The notes beneath the pieces were generated by a model that was not told the origin of the DNA, searched no databases, and saw nothing but the letters and a program-made list of their open reading frames with translations. Below, piece by piece: positions 51,270 through 64,000 of a stretch of DNA of 64,000 bases (positions within the stretch are counted from its first letter, which is position 1; each line of letters opens with the position of its first letter). The position numbers and the translations under genes are program-made. The stretch is from Euzebya rosea (GTDB taxonomy: Bacteria; Actinomycetota; Nitriliruptoria; Euzebyales; Euzebyaceae): NCBI RefSeq assembly GCF_003073135.1, contig NZ_PGDQ01000005.1:186001-250000 (forward strand). The letters are read 5' to 3'.

Positions 51270-51312
51270 CTGTGTCGCCGAACCGGCCACATGTCGTGGT
51301 TGGGCGACACAC
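51270..51312 (+). repeat. Palindromic repeat family A, copy A4
   Basis: 43 nt starting 73 nt after A3, same orientation. The outermost base of the 5' arm is C instead of G; otherwise the arms pair. Inner CCGGCCAC/GTGGTTGG pairs with two G-U. It ends 42 nt before the 3' end of the locus-2 nuclease gene. Confidence 0.87.
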
Positions 51313-51353
51313 CCAAGGGGTCGAGGGCATGGGCGGACCAGCGGTCACGACGG

Positions 51354-52274
51354 TCAGGCGCGTGGGCGAACGACCGCTCGGACCTGTACTTCGACGTCGC
51401 CAGGTCGATCGTGGACGTCGGCGTAGGTGAAGCGGAGGAGGGTGTAGCGGCCGAGCACGACGGCGTTGCCCTTGACGTTGTCGCGCTGGCGCGCCCGACC
51501 GTCGGCGTGGAACCGGAGGCCGTCCAGCTCGACGATCACCCGGTGGTGCTCCGACACGGCATCCATCTCGCCAGCTGACGGGGCGTGCAGCGGCACGACG
51601 TTCGGCTCGACGTCGTGCAGGCCGGCGCGACGGAGGAGGGGAAGGGCCGTCCGCTCGAGGTCGGACCGGAACCGCTGCGGCCCCCTCGCCGACGCGACCC
51701 GGAGGATCGTCCGCACCCCCCGTCGACCACGCTGCAGCGCCTCGCTCCGAAGGACCAGGGTGTCTCGGTCCGCCAGGCCGGAGTACAGCACCTCGTCGAC
51801 CAGCCGCAGCAGCGTTCCCGTCGTCGATCCGCTCGCGAGGTCGATGACGGCACGTTCGACGGTCGTGGTCGGGATGCCCTGGACCGTCACCAGGTCCAGG
51901 TCCTCCAGCTGGCGCGTCCGGTGCACGATCACGTTCGTCTCGAGCTCGGGCCGGGATGGGCCCGCGACTACCACCTCGGGTCGCCGCGGGTTGCCGGGCA
52001 ACCAGCGCAGGCCGTGCAGCAGCAGCGCGCTGTGACGGGCGGCGAACGCAGGACGTTCAGCCAGCCTGATGGCGGCTGCCACCTGCTCCTGGACCGTCCG
52101 GGCGGAGGAGGGGGAGGTGAGCAGCCCCCGACGCGGCCGGCGGAGCTCGCGTCGGTCCACCAGCCGACGGAGCTGCTCGGGGGAGAAACCTGCCCGCTGC
52201 GCCTCCTCGACCGTGAGGGCCTGATGATTGTGGAGCAGGAGGTGGTGGAGCCGTTCGCGTTGCGCGGGTGTCAT
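51354..52274 (-). CDS. DUF559-type putative nuclease with AbiEi-like N-terminal domain (locus 2)
   Basis: The 306-residue protein has the same layout as the gene at 26582. An N-terminal AbiEi-like winged helix ('TVEEAQRAGFSPEQLRRLVDRRELRR', about 21-46) is followed by a middle domain with 'TTTVERAVIDLAS'. The C-terminal Vsr/DUF559-like core has Asp in 'GEMDAVSEHH', Glu in 'VIVELDGLRFH', an Arg/Lys/Asp helix and 'YTLLRFTYADV'. Overall identity to locus 1 looks low, so the two are distant paralogues. Family A palindrome doublets lie on both sides (51197-51312 and 52380-52494). ATG 52274 is chosen because it begins just before the conserved domain. Confidence 0.72.
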   Translation of the reverse strand: MTPAQRERLHHLLLHNHQALTVEEAQRAGFSPEQLRRLVDRRELRRPRRGLLTSPSSARTVQEQVAAAIRLAERPAFAARHSALLLHGLRWLPGNPRRPEVVVAGPSRPELETNVIVHRTRQLEDLDLVTVQGIPTTTVERAVIDLASGSTTGTLLRLVDEVLYSGLADRDTLVLRSEALQRGRRGVRTILRVASARGPQRFRSDLERTALPLLRRAGLHDVEPNVVPLHAPSAGEMDAVSEHHRVIVELDGLRFHADGRARQRDNVKGNAVVLGRYTLLRFTYADVHDRPGDVEVQVRAVVRPRA

Positions 52275-52379
52275 CGCCCGATCGTCGTCGGGGTCTGGCG
52301 CGTCAGGCGGAGAACCTCCACGCCCTGTGGACAACCCGGCCCGGCGGCCCTGCCGCCCGTCGCCGAGCCACGGCCCCAG

Positions 52380-52422
52380 GTGTGTCGTCGAACCGGCCAC
52401 CTCTCGGCGTTGGGCGACACAC
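52380..52422 (+). repeat. Palindromic repeat family A, copy A5
   Basis: 43 nt with arms GTGTGTCG (52380-52387) and CGACACAC (52415-52422). It begins 106 nt upstream of the start codon of the minus-strand locus-2 gene. Confidence 0.88.
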
Positions 52423-52451
52423 CACGGGGCGCGCCGGCCCGGCCCCCAGCG

Positions 52452-52494
52452 GTGTGTCGTCGAACCGGCCGCATGTCGTCGTTGGGCGACACAC
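52452..52494 (+). repeat. Palindromic repeat family A, copy A6
   Basis: 43 nt starting 72 nt after A5, same orientation and arms. It closes the doublet between the locus-2 gene and the amidohydrolase gene, which ends at 52531. Confidence 0.88.
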
Positions 52495-52530
52495 CACGGG
52501 TAGCGACGGCACCACCCGGGGCCGAAGGGG

Positions 52531-53532
52531 TCAGCGGCGGCCGAGGCGTTGGACGGTCTGCTCGACGTCCATCCCGTGGAGGCGGAGCAGGTTCTCCCCG
52601 AGGATCTTGCGCTTGGCCTGGTCGGTGAGCTGCGGGTAGCCGTAGCCCTCGACCATGTCCTGCGGGATCTCGAAGTCCATGAACGCCTCGAGCGCCCACT
52701 GGGGGTGGAAGATCGGCGCCTCGCTGCCGTAGACGATCTTGTCCTCCCCACACCAGAACAGCAGCTTGCCGATGATCTCGGCGAACATGCGCGGTGACCG
52801 CACCACGAAGTCGATGGTGGCAGCCAACGACGCGTAGAGGTTGGGGTGGCGGATCAGCTGCCAGCAGGTCTCGTCGAGGAACGGCAAGCCGACGTGGTAG
52901 ATGATGAAGTTGAGGTCCGGGAAGGCGGCCGCCGCTCCGTCCATGTCCCACGTCTGCGTGTGCTCGATCGGCTGCGGGCCGAGCGGCACGCCCTTGTGCA
53001 CCCCGATGACGTCGACCCCGAGCTCCTGGGCCTTCTCGAAGATGGGAAAGGCGATCTTGGGGTCGTCCATGCGCCACGGGATCGGCTGACCGTAGTCGTA
53101 GCGAGTGTTGTAGAACTTGAAGCCCCTGGCGCCGTGCTCTCGGACCTGCAGCTCCATCTCGTCGAGCGCCCGACGGCCCTCCATCGGGTTGACGGTGCCC
53201 CAGAAGACGATCCGGTCAGGGTCGCGGCTGGCCAGCTCGGCGCACTCCTGCCACGGCGACAGCCCGTCCTTGAACAGGTCGGTCAGCGGCAGCGGCATGG
53301 AGATCAGCATGTCGGTGTCGGACTGGTCGAAGACCATCTCCTGGATCTCGGAGATGTCCCACTGCTTGAGCCACTCCTCGGCGGGCAGGACGGTCTGGCC
53401 GTCGGGCGTCAGGGTGGCGTGGAAGGCGTAGAGGTGGTTGACGAACATCTCCCCGCCGCGGCCGAGCGCGTTCTTGAGGTCGGCGTTGAACGGGTGGGCG
53501 ACGCCGTCGAAGACGAACGCATCACGGATCAT
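52531..53532 (-). CDS. Amidohydrolase-2 family protein
   Basis: The 333-residue protein is a TIM-barrel metal-dependent hydrolase of the amidohydrolase 2/ACMSD-like type. Visible blocks are 'DGVAHPFN' (the first His), 'GFKFYNTRYDYG', 'VIGVHKGVPLG', 'FIIYHVGLPFLDE' with a metal-site His, and 'KIVYGSEAPIFHPQW'. Family members hydrolyse C-N bonds or decarboxylate; the reaction here is open. It sits 20 nt downstream of a DUF59 gene. The same pairing is known to me from soluble di-iron (propane-type) monooxygenase clusters in actinobacteria, but no monooxygenase gene is present here. Confidence 0.82.
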   Translation of the reverse strand: MIRDAFVFDGVAHPFNADLKNALGRGGEMFVNHLYAFHATLTPDGQTVLPAEEWLKQWDISEIQEMVFDQSDTDMLISMPLPLTDLFKDGLSPWQECAELASRDPDRIVFWGTVNPMEGRRALDEMELQVREHGARGFKFYNTRYDYGQPIPWRMDDPKIAFPIFEKAQELGVDVIGVHKGVPLGPQPIEHTQTWDMDGAAAAFPDLNFIIYHVGLPFLDETCWQLIRHPNLYASLAATIDFVVRSPRMFAEIIGKLLFWCGEDKIVYGSEAPIFHPQWALEAFMDFEIPQDMVEGYGYPQLTDQAKRKILGENLLRLHGMDVEQTVQRLGRR

Positions 53533-53552
53533 GGGGTCCTCCTGGGCTCGGG

Positions 53553-53969
53553 TCAGCCGACGTGGGCGATCGGCAGGGGATTCGCGGCGAGGTAGCGGTC
53601 GCGGTCGCCGACCTCACCCGGCTCGGGCAGCAGGCGGAGCCGTTGCCGGGCCGACGGGCTCATGCGGTCGGGCGACCAGGTGCGGTCGACCCGGATCCGG
53701 ACCTCGGCGGTGCGGACACCGGGTACGGTCTCCGCCGCCGCCGTCACCTCCGCGGTCAGGTCGACCTGGAACGGACACCAGCCGCTGGTCAGCAGGATGT
53801 CGATCGCGGCGTGCCCGTCGGGGTCGACGTGCACCTCCGAGACCAACCCCATGTCGACCACGGAGATCCCGCGGTCACGGCAGCAGGGGTCGATGACGCC
53901 GGAGAGCGCCGCGGTGACCGCGGACCCGACGGAACCGGGCGTTGGGGGCGAACTGGTCGGCTCGTGCAT
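53553..53969 (-). CDS. DUF59/MIP18-family metal-sulfur cluster assembly protein
   Basis: The 138-residue protein has a DUF59 core: 'GVIDPCCRDRGISVVDMGLVSEVHVDPDG', 'ILLTSGWCPFQVDL' with the conserved Cys, and 'VRTAEVRIRVDRTWSPDRMSPSARQRL', the PaaD/SufT-like C-terminus. Such proteins help load iron or Fe-S centres into target enzymes. The ATG is at 53969. It is the first gene of a two-gene operon with the amidohydrolase and diverges from the IclR regulator across an operator-like site. Confidence 0.85.
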   Translation of the reverse strand: MHEPTSSPPTPGSVGSAVTAALSGVIDPCCRDRGISVVDMGLVSEVHVDPDGHAAIDILLTSGWCPFQVDLTAEVTAAAETVPGVRTAEVRIRVDRTWSPDRMSPSARQRLRLLPEPGEVGDRDRYLAANPLPIAHVG

Positions 53970-54016
53970 GCACCGGACTCAACCGGCCGGTCACCCCTGT
54001 CCACAAGGCCGCCGAT

Positions 54017-54029
54017 TTCATATGGTGAA
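54017..54029. promoter_or_regulatory. Operator-like inverted repeat TTCA-N5-TGAA in divergent region
   Basis: TTCATATGGTGAA is a short inverted repeat located 47 nt upstream of the DUF59 start and 71 nt upstream of the IclR start. TATGGT (54021-54026) inside it also fits the -10 consensus for the regulator gene, so binding would block its own promoter. IclR-family operators are often short palindromes of this sort. Confidence 0.5.
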
Positions 54030-54100
54030 CACGTCGAACGCTCATCGGTGGACGAGCCGTGTGCACGATGACCGCTCGCACGACGGTGGAGGGCACATCG

Positions 54101-54901
54101 ATGGACATCCCGTCCGATCTCATCCAGAGCGTTTCCCGTGCGCTGCGCATACTCGAGGTCGTCGGGGGCCATCCAGAGGGGCTCGCGCCGAAGGTCATCG
54201 CCCGGAGGACCGGCCTCAAGCTCGCCACGACCTACCACCTGCTGCGCACGCTGGCCTACGAGGACTATCTGGTCAGGGACGCGGCTGGCGACTACTCACT
54301 CGGTCTCGGCATCGCCGACCGGTTCGCCGACCTGCGCAGCGCACTCCTCGGTCCCGCCGACGTCAGCAAGGTGCTGCAGTCACTTGCCGGGGGCACGGGC
54401 CACTCGGTGTACCTCGCCCGGTTCGTCGACGGCCGCATCGCCATCACCGCGGTCTCCGAAGCACCCGGGTCCCCGCACCTGGAGGACCTCATCCCCGGGT
54501 TCGACGAGGGCGCCCACGCGACGGCGCTCGGCAAGGCGCTGCTGTCCCGGCTGGACCCGGGGGCACGCCGGGCGTACCTCCTGGCCCAGGGGCTGCCGGC
54601 GTTCACGCCCGGCACGGTGACCGACCTCGACCAGCTGGACCACGAGCTCGTGTCGTGCCGCGACGGCGTGTTCGTCGAGGAGGGACAGTTCGACGGCCAG
54701 GTGTCGTGCGCGGCCCGCCTCGTCCGTGCCGTTCGGCCGCCCGCGGACGGCCAGCCACCCACCGGGGACCGGACCGTGCACACCACCGAGACGGAGGAGT
54801 GGTGGGCGATCGGCCTGTCCGCCTCGACCGAGGTCTTCGCCCAGCGGCGTGACGTACTGGTCCAGGCGCTCGGCGTCGCCGCGCACGACCTCGCGGCCTG
54901 A
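54101..54901 (+). CDS. IclR-family transcriptional regulator
   Basis: The 266-residue protein has an N-terminal winged helix ('SVSRALRILEVVGGHPEGLAPKVIARRTGLKLATTYHLLRTL', about 8-50) and a C-terminal IclR effector-binding domain ('ALGKALLSRLDPGARRAYL' and onward). ATG 54101 is favoured over GTG 54059 and ATG 54068 because GGAGGG (54088-54093) lies 7 nt upstream. It diverges from the DUF59-amidohydrolase operon and probably regulates it together with itself. The ligand is unknown. Confidence 0.88.
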   Translation: MDIPSDLIQSVSRALRILEVVGGHPEGLAPKVIARRTGLKLATTYHLLRTLAYEDYLVRDAAGDYSLGLGIADRFADLRSALLGPADVSKVLQSLAGGTGHSVYLARFVDGRIAITAVSEAPGSPHLEDLIPGFDEGAHATALGKALLSRLDPGARRAYLLAQGLPAFTPGTVTDLDQLDHELVSCRDGVFVEEGQFDGQVSCAARLVRAVRPPADGQPPTGDRTVHTTETEEWWAIGLSASTEVFAQRRDVLVQALGVAAHDLAA

Positions 54902-55002
54902 CGTTCGGGCGAGCCCGACCGGACCACAACGGCACCGACGGTTTTGTTGCGTGCCTGTCCATATGGCGGCGGGTCGACTCGGGGGAGGGGGTGGGTGGCT
55001 GC

Positions 55003-55008
55003 TAGTCT
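55003..55008 (+). promoter_or_regulatory. -10 element TAGTCT of the pyr operon
   Basis: TAGTCT fits TANNNT. A start near 55015 gives a leader of about 53 nt that contains the PyrR-type hairpin. The rest of the gap after the IclR gene (54902-55002) shows nothing else. Confidence 0.55.
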
Positions 55009-55030
55009 CACCCGAACGCCACTCGCACCT

Positions 55031-56559
<1,529 letters not shown>

Positions 56560-56563
<4 letters not shown>

Positions 56564-57881
56564 CCAGCAAGCGCACCTACACGTTCGCCAACTGCCAGAT
56601 CGTCGACCCGGTCCGCGGCACGACCCAGACCGGCAACGTCGTCGTCGAGGGCGAGACCATCCGCTCCGTCGGCGAGGAGTCCGCCGGCCTGCGCATCGAG
56701 TGCGAGGGGCTGGTCTGCACCTCCGGCCTGGTCGACCTGTCCTCCCACCTGCGCCAGCCGGGCCGCGAGGACTCCGAGATCATCGCCACCGGCACCGCCG
56801 CCGCTGCGGCCGGGGGCTACACCGCCGTCAGCGCCATGCCGACCACCGAACCGGCCATGGACCACGCCGGCATCGTCGAGCAGGTCCTGCGCCTGGCCCG
56901 CGAGACCGGCCGCTGCGATGTCTTCCCCGTCGGCGCGATCACGAAGGGCCGTGCCGGCCACGAGCTGGCCGAGATGGGCGCCATGCACGAGGCAGGCGTG
57001 CGGACCTTCTCCGACGCCCACCACGCCGTCGTGTCCAGCCAGGTCATGCGCCGCGCCCTCATCTACGCGCGCACCTGGGACGCGATCGTCGCCAACCACC
57101 CGGAGGACACCTCCCTCACCGAGGGTGCGCAGATGCACGAGGGGGCGATGTCCTCGCGGCTGGGGCTCAAGGGCTCACCGCGGGAGGCGGAGGAGATCAT
57201 CGTCGCCCGTGACCTGATCCTCGCCGAGCGGGCCGGCGCCCGGCTGCACGTGCCGCACCTGTCGACCCGCCGGGCCGTCGAGCTGGTCCGCGACGCCAAG
57301 GCCCGTGGGGTCCGCGTCACCTGCGACGTCACCCCCCACCACCTCGTCCTCGACGACTCCAACCTGGTCGACTACGACACCCGGTTCAAGGTCGTCCCGC
57401 CGCTGCGCACCCCCGACGACATCGCCGCGCTCCGCGAGGGCCTGCAGGACGGCACGATCGACGCGATCACCTCCGACCATGCCCCCCACCCGCCCGACGA
57501 CAAGGACCACGAGTGGTCCTACGCGCCGGCCGGCACCGTGGGCCTGGAGACCACCCTCTCGGTCGTCCTGGCCGAGCTGGTCGACCCCGACGCCTGCCCC
57601 GACACGCGCGGCAACGGCACGCTCAGCATGGCCGAGGCCCTCGCCCTGCTGTCCTCCGGCCCGGCCCGCGCCCGCGACATCGAGGGACACGGCCGGCCCA
57701 TCGCCGCTGGCGAACCCGCCAACCTGCTGCTGTTCGACCCCGGCGTCATCTGGCAGGTCGTCGGCGACGAGCTGCGCACCCGCAGCCGCAACACCGCCTT
57801 CGAGGGACACGAGGTCCGCGGCCGCGCGGTCCACACCGTCCTCCGAGGCAAGTTCACCCTGAACGATGGAAAGGTCGTCTG

Positions 57882-57882
<1 letters not shown>
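56560..57882 (+). CDS. pyrC: Dihydroorotase-family protein with altered HxH metal motif
   Basis: The 440-residue class I dihydroorotase homologue is in the expected operon position. Most ligands are present: carboxylated Lys in '[19 protein letters not shown]', His in '[10 protein letters not shown]', His in '[15 protein letters not shown]' and Asp in '[13 protein letters not shown]'. The first metal motif, normally D-x-H-x-H-L-R-x-P-G, reads '[10 protein letters not shown]' (S61-S62-H63), so the first His is Ser. The enzyme may use one metal, be impaired, or serve as a structural partner of PyrB. GTG 56560 overlaps pyrB, with GGAGGTGA upstream. Confidence 0.9.
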
Positions 57883-62362
<4,480 letters not shown>

Positions 62363-62367
62363 GGTGC

Positions 62368-62397
62368 GGGTCGGTCGGGTGGACGTCGGACCGACCC
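62368..62397 (+). terminator. Hairpin after carB
   Basis: Arms GGGTCGGTC (62368-62376) and GACCGACCC (62389-62397) form a perfect 9-bp stem, 6 nt after the carB stop. With the -10 that follows, it divides the operon into pyrR-carB and pyrK-pyrD units. Confidence 0.65.
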
Positions 62398-62418
62398 GGT
62401 CGGCGCGACCGACGCCGG

Positions 62419-62424
62419 TACCAT
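62419..62424 (+). promoter_or_regulatory. Internal -10 element TACCAT before pyrK
   Basis: TACCAT fits TANNNT and ends 13 nt before the ATG at 62438, giving a very short leader without a Shine-Dalgarno. Confidence 0.5.
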
Positions 62425-62437
62425 CACCAGCCAACCG

Positions 62438-63346
62438 ATGAGCACCTTCGTATCCAGCAAGGGCAACGGCCCGCCGTTCCAGGGCCGATCCAGCGGCCCC
62501 ATCAGGGCCCGCTGCGAGGTCCTGCAGTACCGCAAGATCGGCAAGTACCACTCGATCACGTTCGTCTCCCCCGAGATGGCCGATCGGGCAGAGCCCGGCA
62601 TGTTCGTGACCATCGGGGTGGAGGGGCACTCCACGGTGCTCCGCCGGCCGTTCGCGATCTACCAGGTCAGCCGCCACGGTCCCTGGGCCGGCACCGTCGA
62701 GATCGTCTTCGACGTCGTCGGCGAGGGCACCCGCTGGCTGGCCTCGCGCGTCAAGCACGACACCGTCGACCTGGTCGGCCCCCTCGGCACCCCGTTCCCG
62801 CTGCCCAAGCAGAACGTCGGCTGCCTGCTCGTCGGCCAGGGATACGGGGCCGCCCCGCTCCTGTACCTCGCCGGGGTCCTGCAGCAGCGGGGCTTCCGCG
62901 CCGACATGATCATCGGGGCCAAGGACGCCGACGGCATCTTCAACGCCATCGAGGCCAAGCGCCTGTCCGCCACCACCATCCTCGTGACCGAGGACGGGTC
63001 GCTGGGGGAGGAGGGCAACATCCTCGACGTGATGGACCGCCACCTGGACCTCGGCCGGACCGGGCTGATCTACGCCTCCGGGCCGATGCCGCTGCTGCGG
63101 GACGTGTCGGAGCTGGCCGCCAGCCGCGGCGTGCCCATCCGGGTTGCCGTCGAGGAGGCCATGGCCTGCGGCACCGGCGTCTGCTGGACCTGCGTGATGC
63201 CCGTCGAGCGAAAGGGTGCGGTCTACAACCTGCGGTCGTGCATCGAGGGACCGGTCTTCAACGGCGCCAAGGTCCAGTGGGACGCCATCGGTGCGCTGCC
63301 TGTCCACGACATCCCCGAGCCGCTGCCCGAGGAGGACGAGGCGTGA
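62438..63346 (+). CDS. pyrK: Dihydroorotate dehydrogenase electron-transfer subunit
   Basis: The 302-residue flavoprotein resembles PyrK, which passes electrons from PyrD to NAD. 'LRRPFAIYQVS' binds FAD, 'LVGQGYGAAPLLYLAGVLQQRG' is the NAD-binding start, and the 2Fe-2S motif is 'CGTGVCWTC' plus a later Cys in 'NLRSCIEGP'. The ~25-residue N-terminal extension is polar. The next gene overlaps its stop (GTGA), as expected for a PyrDK pair. Confidence 0.92.
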   Translation: MSTFVSSKGNGPPFQGRSSGPIRARCEVLQYRKIGKYHSITFVSPEMADRAEPGMFVTIGVEGHSTVLRRPFAIYQVSRHGPWAGTVEIVFDVVGEGTRWLASRVKHDTVDLVGPLGTPFPLPKQNVGCLLVGQGYGAAPLLYLAGVLQQRGFRADMIIGAKDADGIFNAIEAKRLSATTILVTEDGSLGEEGNILDVMDRHLDLGRTGLIYASGPMPLLRDVSELAASRGVPIRVAVEEAMACGTGVCWTCVMPVERKGAVYNLRSCIEGPVFNGAKVQWDAIGALPVHDIPEPLPEEDEA

Positions 63347-64000
63347 GCACCGTCCCGTCGTCCCGCAAGCCCCGCTCGGTCACCGTCACCCCCGCCGAGG
63401 TGGACCTCCGCGTCCAGCTCGACGACATGATCCTGCGCAACCCGATCCTGGCGGCCAGCGGCACGTTCGCGTCCGGGCAGGAGATCAACCGGTTCTTCGA
63501 CGTGAACCGCCTGGGTGCGGTGGTCATCAAGTCCATCACGATGGAACCCCGTCCGGGCCTGCCGACACCGCGCATGGCCGAGACCGCCAGCGGCATGCTC
63601 AACGCCATCGGCCTGCAGAACGCCGGGGTGGAGCGGTGGCTGTCGCTGGACTACCCGTGGCTGGTCCACCACGGCGTGCCGATCATCGCCTCCATCGCGG
63701 GGCGGACCGTCCACGAGTACCGGCAGGTCGCCGAGAAGCTGCGTGGCCTTGAGGGGATCGTGGCCATCGAGGCCAACATCTCCTCGCCCAACGCCGAAGC
63801 GGGCGGCGGACTGTTCGCCTCCCACCCCTCCACCGCCGCCGAGGTCGTCTCGACGATCATGCGCGTGGCCACCGTGCCGGTCTTCGCCAAGCTGACCCCC
63901 GACGTCACCGACATCGTGACCATCGCCCACGCCGCCGCCGAGGCCGGCGCCTCCGGCGTGTCGGTCATCAACACGGTGCTCGGCATGGCCATCGACGTCG
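63343..64000 (+). CDS. pyrD: Dihydroorotate dehydrogenase, class 1-like (3' partial)
   Basis: The first 219 codons are present before the window ends. GTG 63343 overlaps pyrK. 'NPILAASGTFASGQE' and 'KSITMEPRPGLPTPRMAETASGMLNAIGLQN' are class 1 FMN-site blocks. In the active-site loop, class 1A/1B enzymes read N-x-S-C-P-N with Cys as the base. Here it reads 'NISSPN' (residues 145-150), so Ser148 takes the place of Cys, as in class 2 and in the class 1S type described from Sulfolobus. The adjacent pyrK argues for a PyrK-coupled enzyme all the same. Confidence 0.93.
   Translation, partial: MSTVPSSRKPRSVTVTPAEVDLRVQLDDMILRNPILAASGTFASGQEINRFFDVNRLGAVVIKSITMEPRPGLPTPRMAETASGMLNAIGLQNAGVERWLSLDYPWLVHHGVPIIASIAGRTVHEYRQVAEKLRGLEGIVAIEANISSPNAEAGGGLFASHPSTAAEVVSTIMRVATVPVFAKLTPDVTDIVTIAHAAAEAGASGVSVINTVLGMAIDV

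Noticed and set aside
51119-51353. Small ORFs across the nusB downstream gap
   Set aside because: Their codons are read from the family A palindromes, and similar peptides appear at every copy of the repeat.
11887-52494. Family A and B palindromes as CRISPR repeats
   Set aside because: They occur only as isolated doublets, are themselves palindromic and have no spacer arrays or cas genes.

Overview
The window is a stretch of high-GC actinobacterial chromosome. Support for this comes from frequent GTG starts, 4-nt GTGA/ATGA gene overlaps, leaderless-type promoters (TANNNT 7-10 nt before the start codon), cell-wall-binding-repeat-2 (CWB2) surface proteins, a putative sorting-signal protein, and the order alaS-ruvX-mltG-aroE ... 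aroC-aroK-aroB-peptidase-efp-nusB ... pyrR-pyrB-pyrC-carA-carB-pyrK-pyrD. CWB2 proteins together with a complete type IV pilus cluster suggest a deep-branching lineage such as Nitriliruptoria/Euzebya. That placement is inference only.

Layout. 1-9 kb: the end of a large repeat-rich CWB2 surface protein, three nucleotide-sugar genes (DegT aminotransferase, UDP-sugar dehydrogenase, epimerase) and an aldo/keto reductase. 9-22 kb: a second CWB2 protein, an M15 D,D-peptidase, a lone receiver protein divergent from an O-antigen-ligase-like membrane protein, an MFS/monooxygenase-like fusion, a small cupredoxin-like protein with a LAATG tail, menB with a lipoprotein, a NUDIX hydrolase, a PucR-type regulator and a NagZ-type glycosidase. 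22-30 kb: alaS, an unknown gene, a DUF559-type putative nuclease, then ruvX-mltG-aroE. 30-46 kb: a type IV pilus locus lying between aroE and aroC (DUF4388 protein, small GTPase, pilB, MshEN-pilT, pilC, minor pilins, riboswitch-controlled pilA, second pilin, HTH protein, pilM-N-O and a PilP-like gene). 46-51 kb: aroC-aroK-aroB-M24 peptidase-efp-nusB. 51-55 kb: a second DUF559-type nuclease, an amidohydrolase/DUF59 pair and a divergent IclR regulator. 55-64 kb: the pyrimidine operon, running off the right edge in pyrD.

Main points. (1) Two DUF559-type putative nuclease genes are each bracketed on both sides by doublets of palindromic repeats. The two loci use different repeat families with fixed spacing within each doublet (about 72 and 82 bp). 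This resembles REP/RAYT architecture but has a different protein, and is the best candidate here for an undescribed system. (2) Cyclic di-GMP appears to enter the pilus system at several points: a GEMM-I riboswitch before pilA and MshEN domains on both PilB and an unusual PilT fusion. (3) PyrC lacks the first His of its HxH metal motif, and PyrD has Ser where class 1 enzymes carry the catalytic Cys. (4) The pyr operon has a PyrR-type leader hairpin next to its ribosome binding site.

No tRNA, rRNA, CRISPR array, insertion sequence or prophage was seen. Base composition was judged by eye, and no database search was run.
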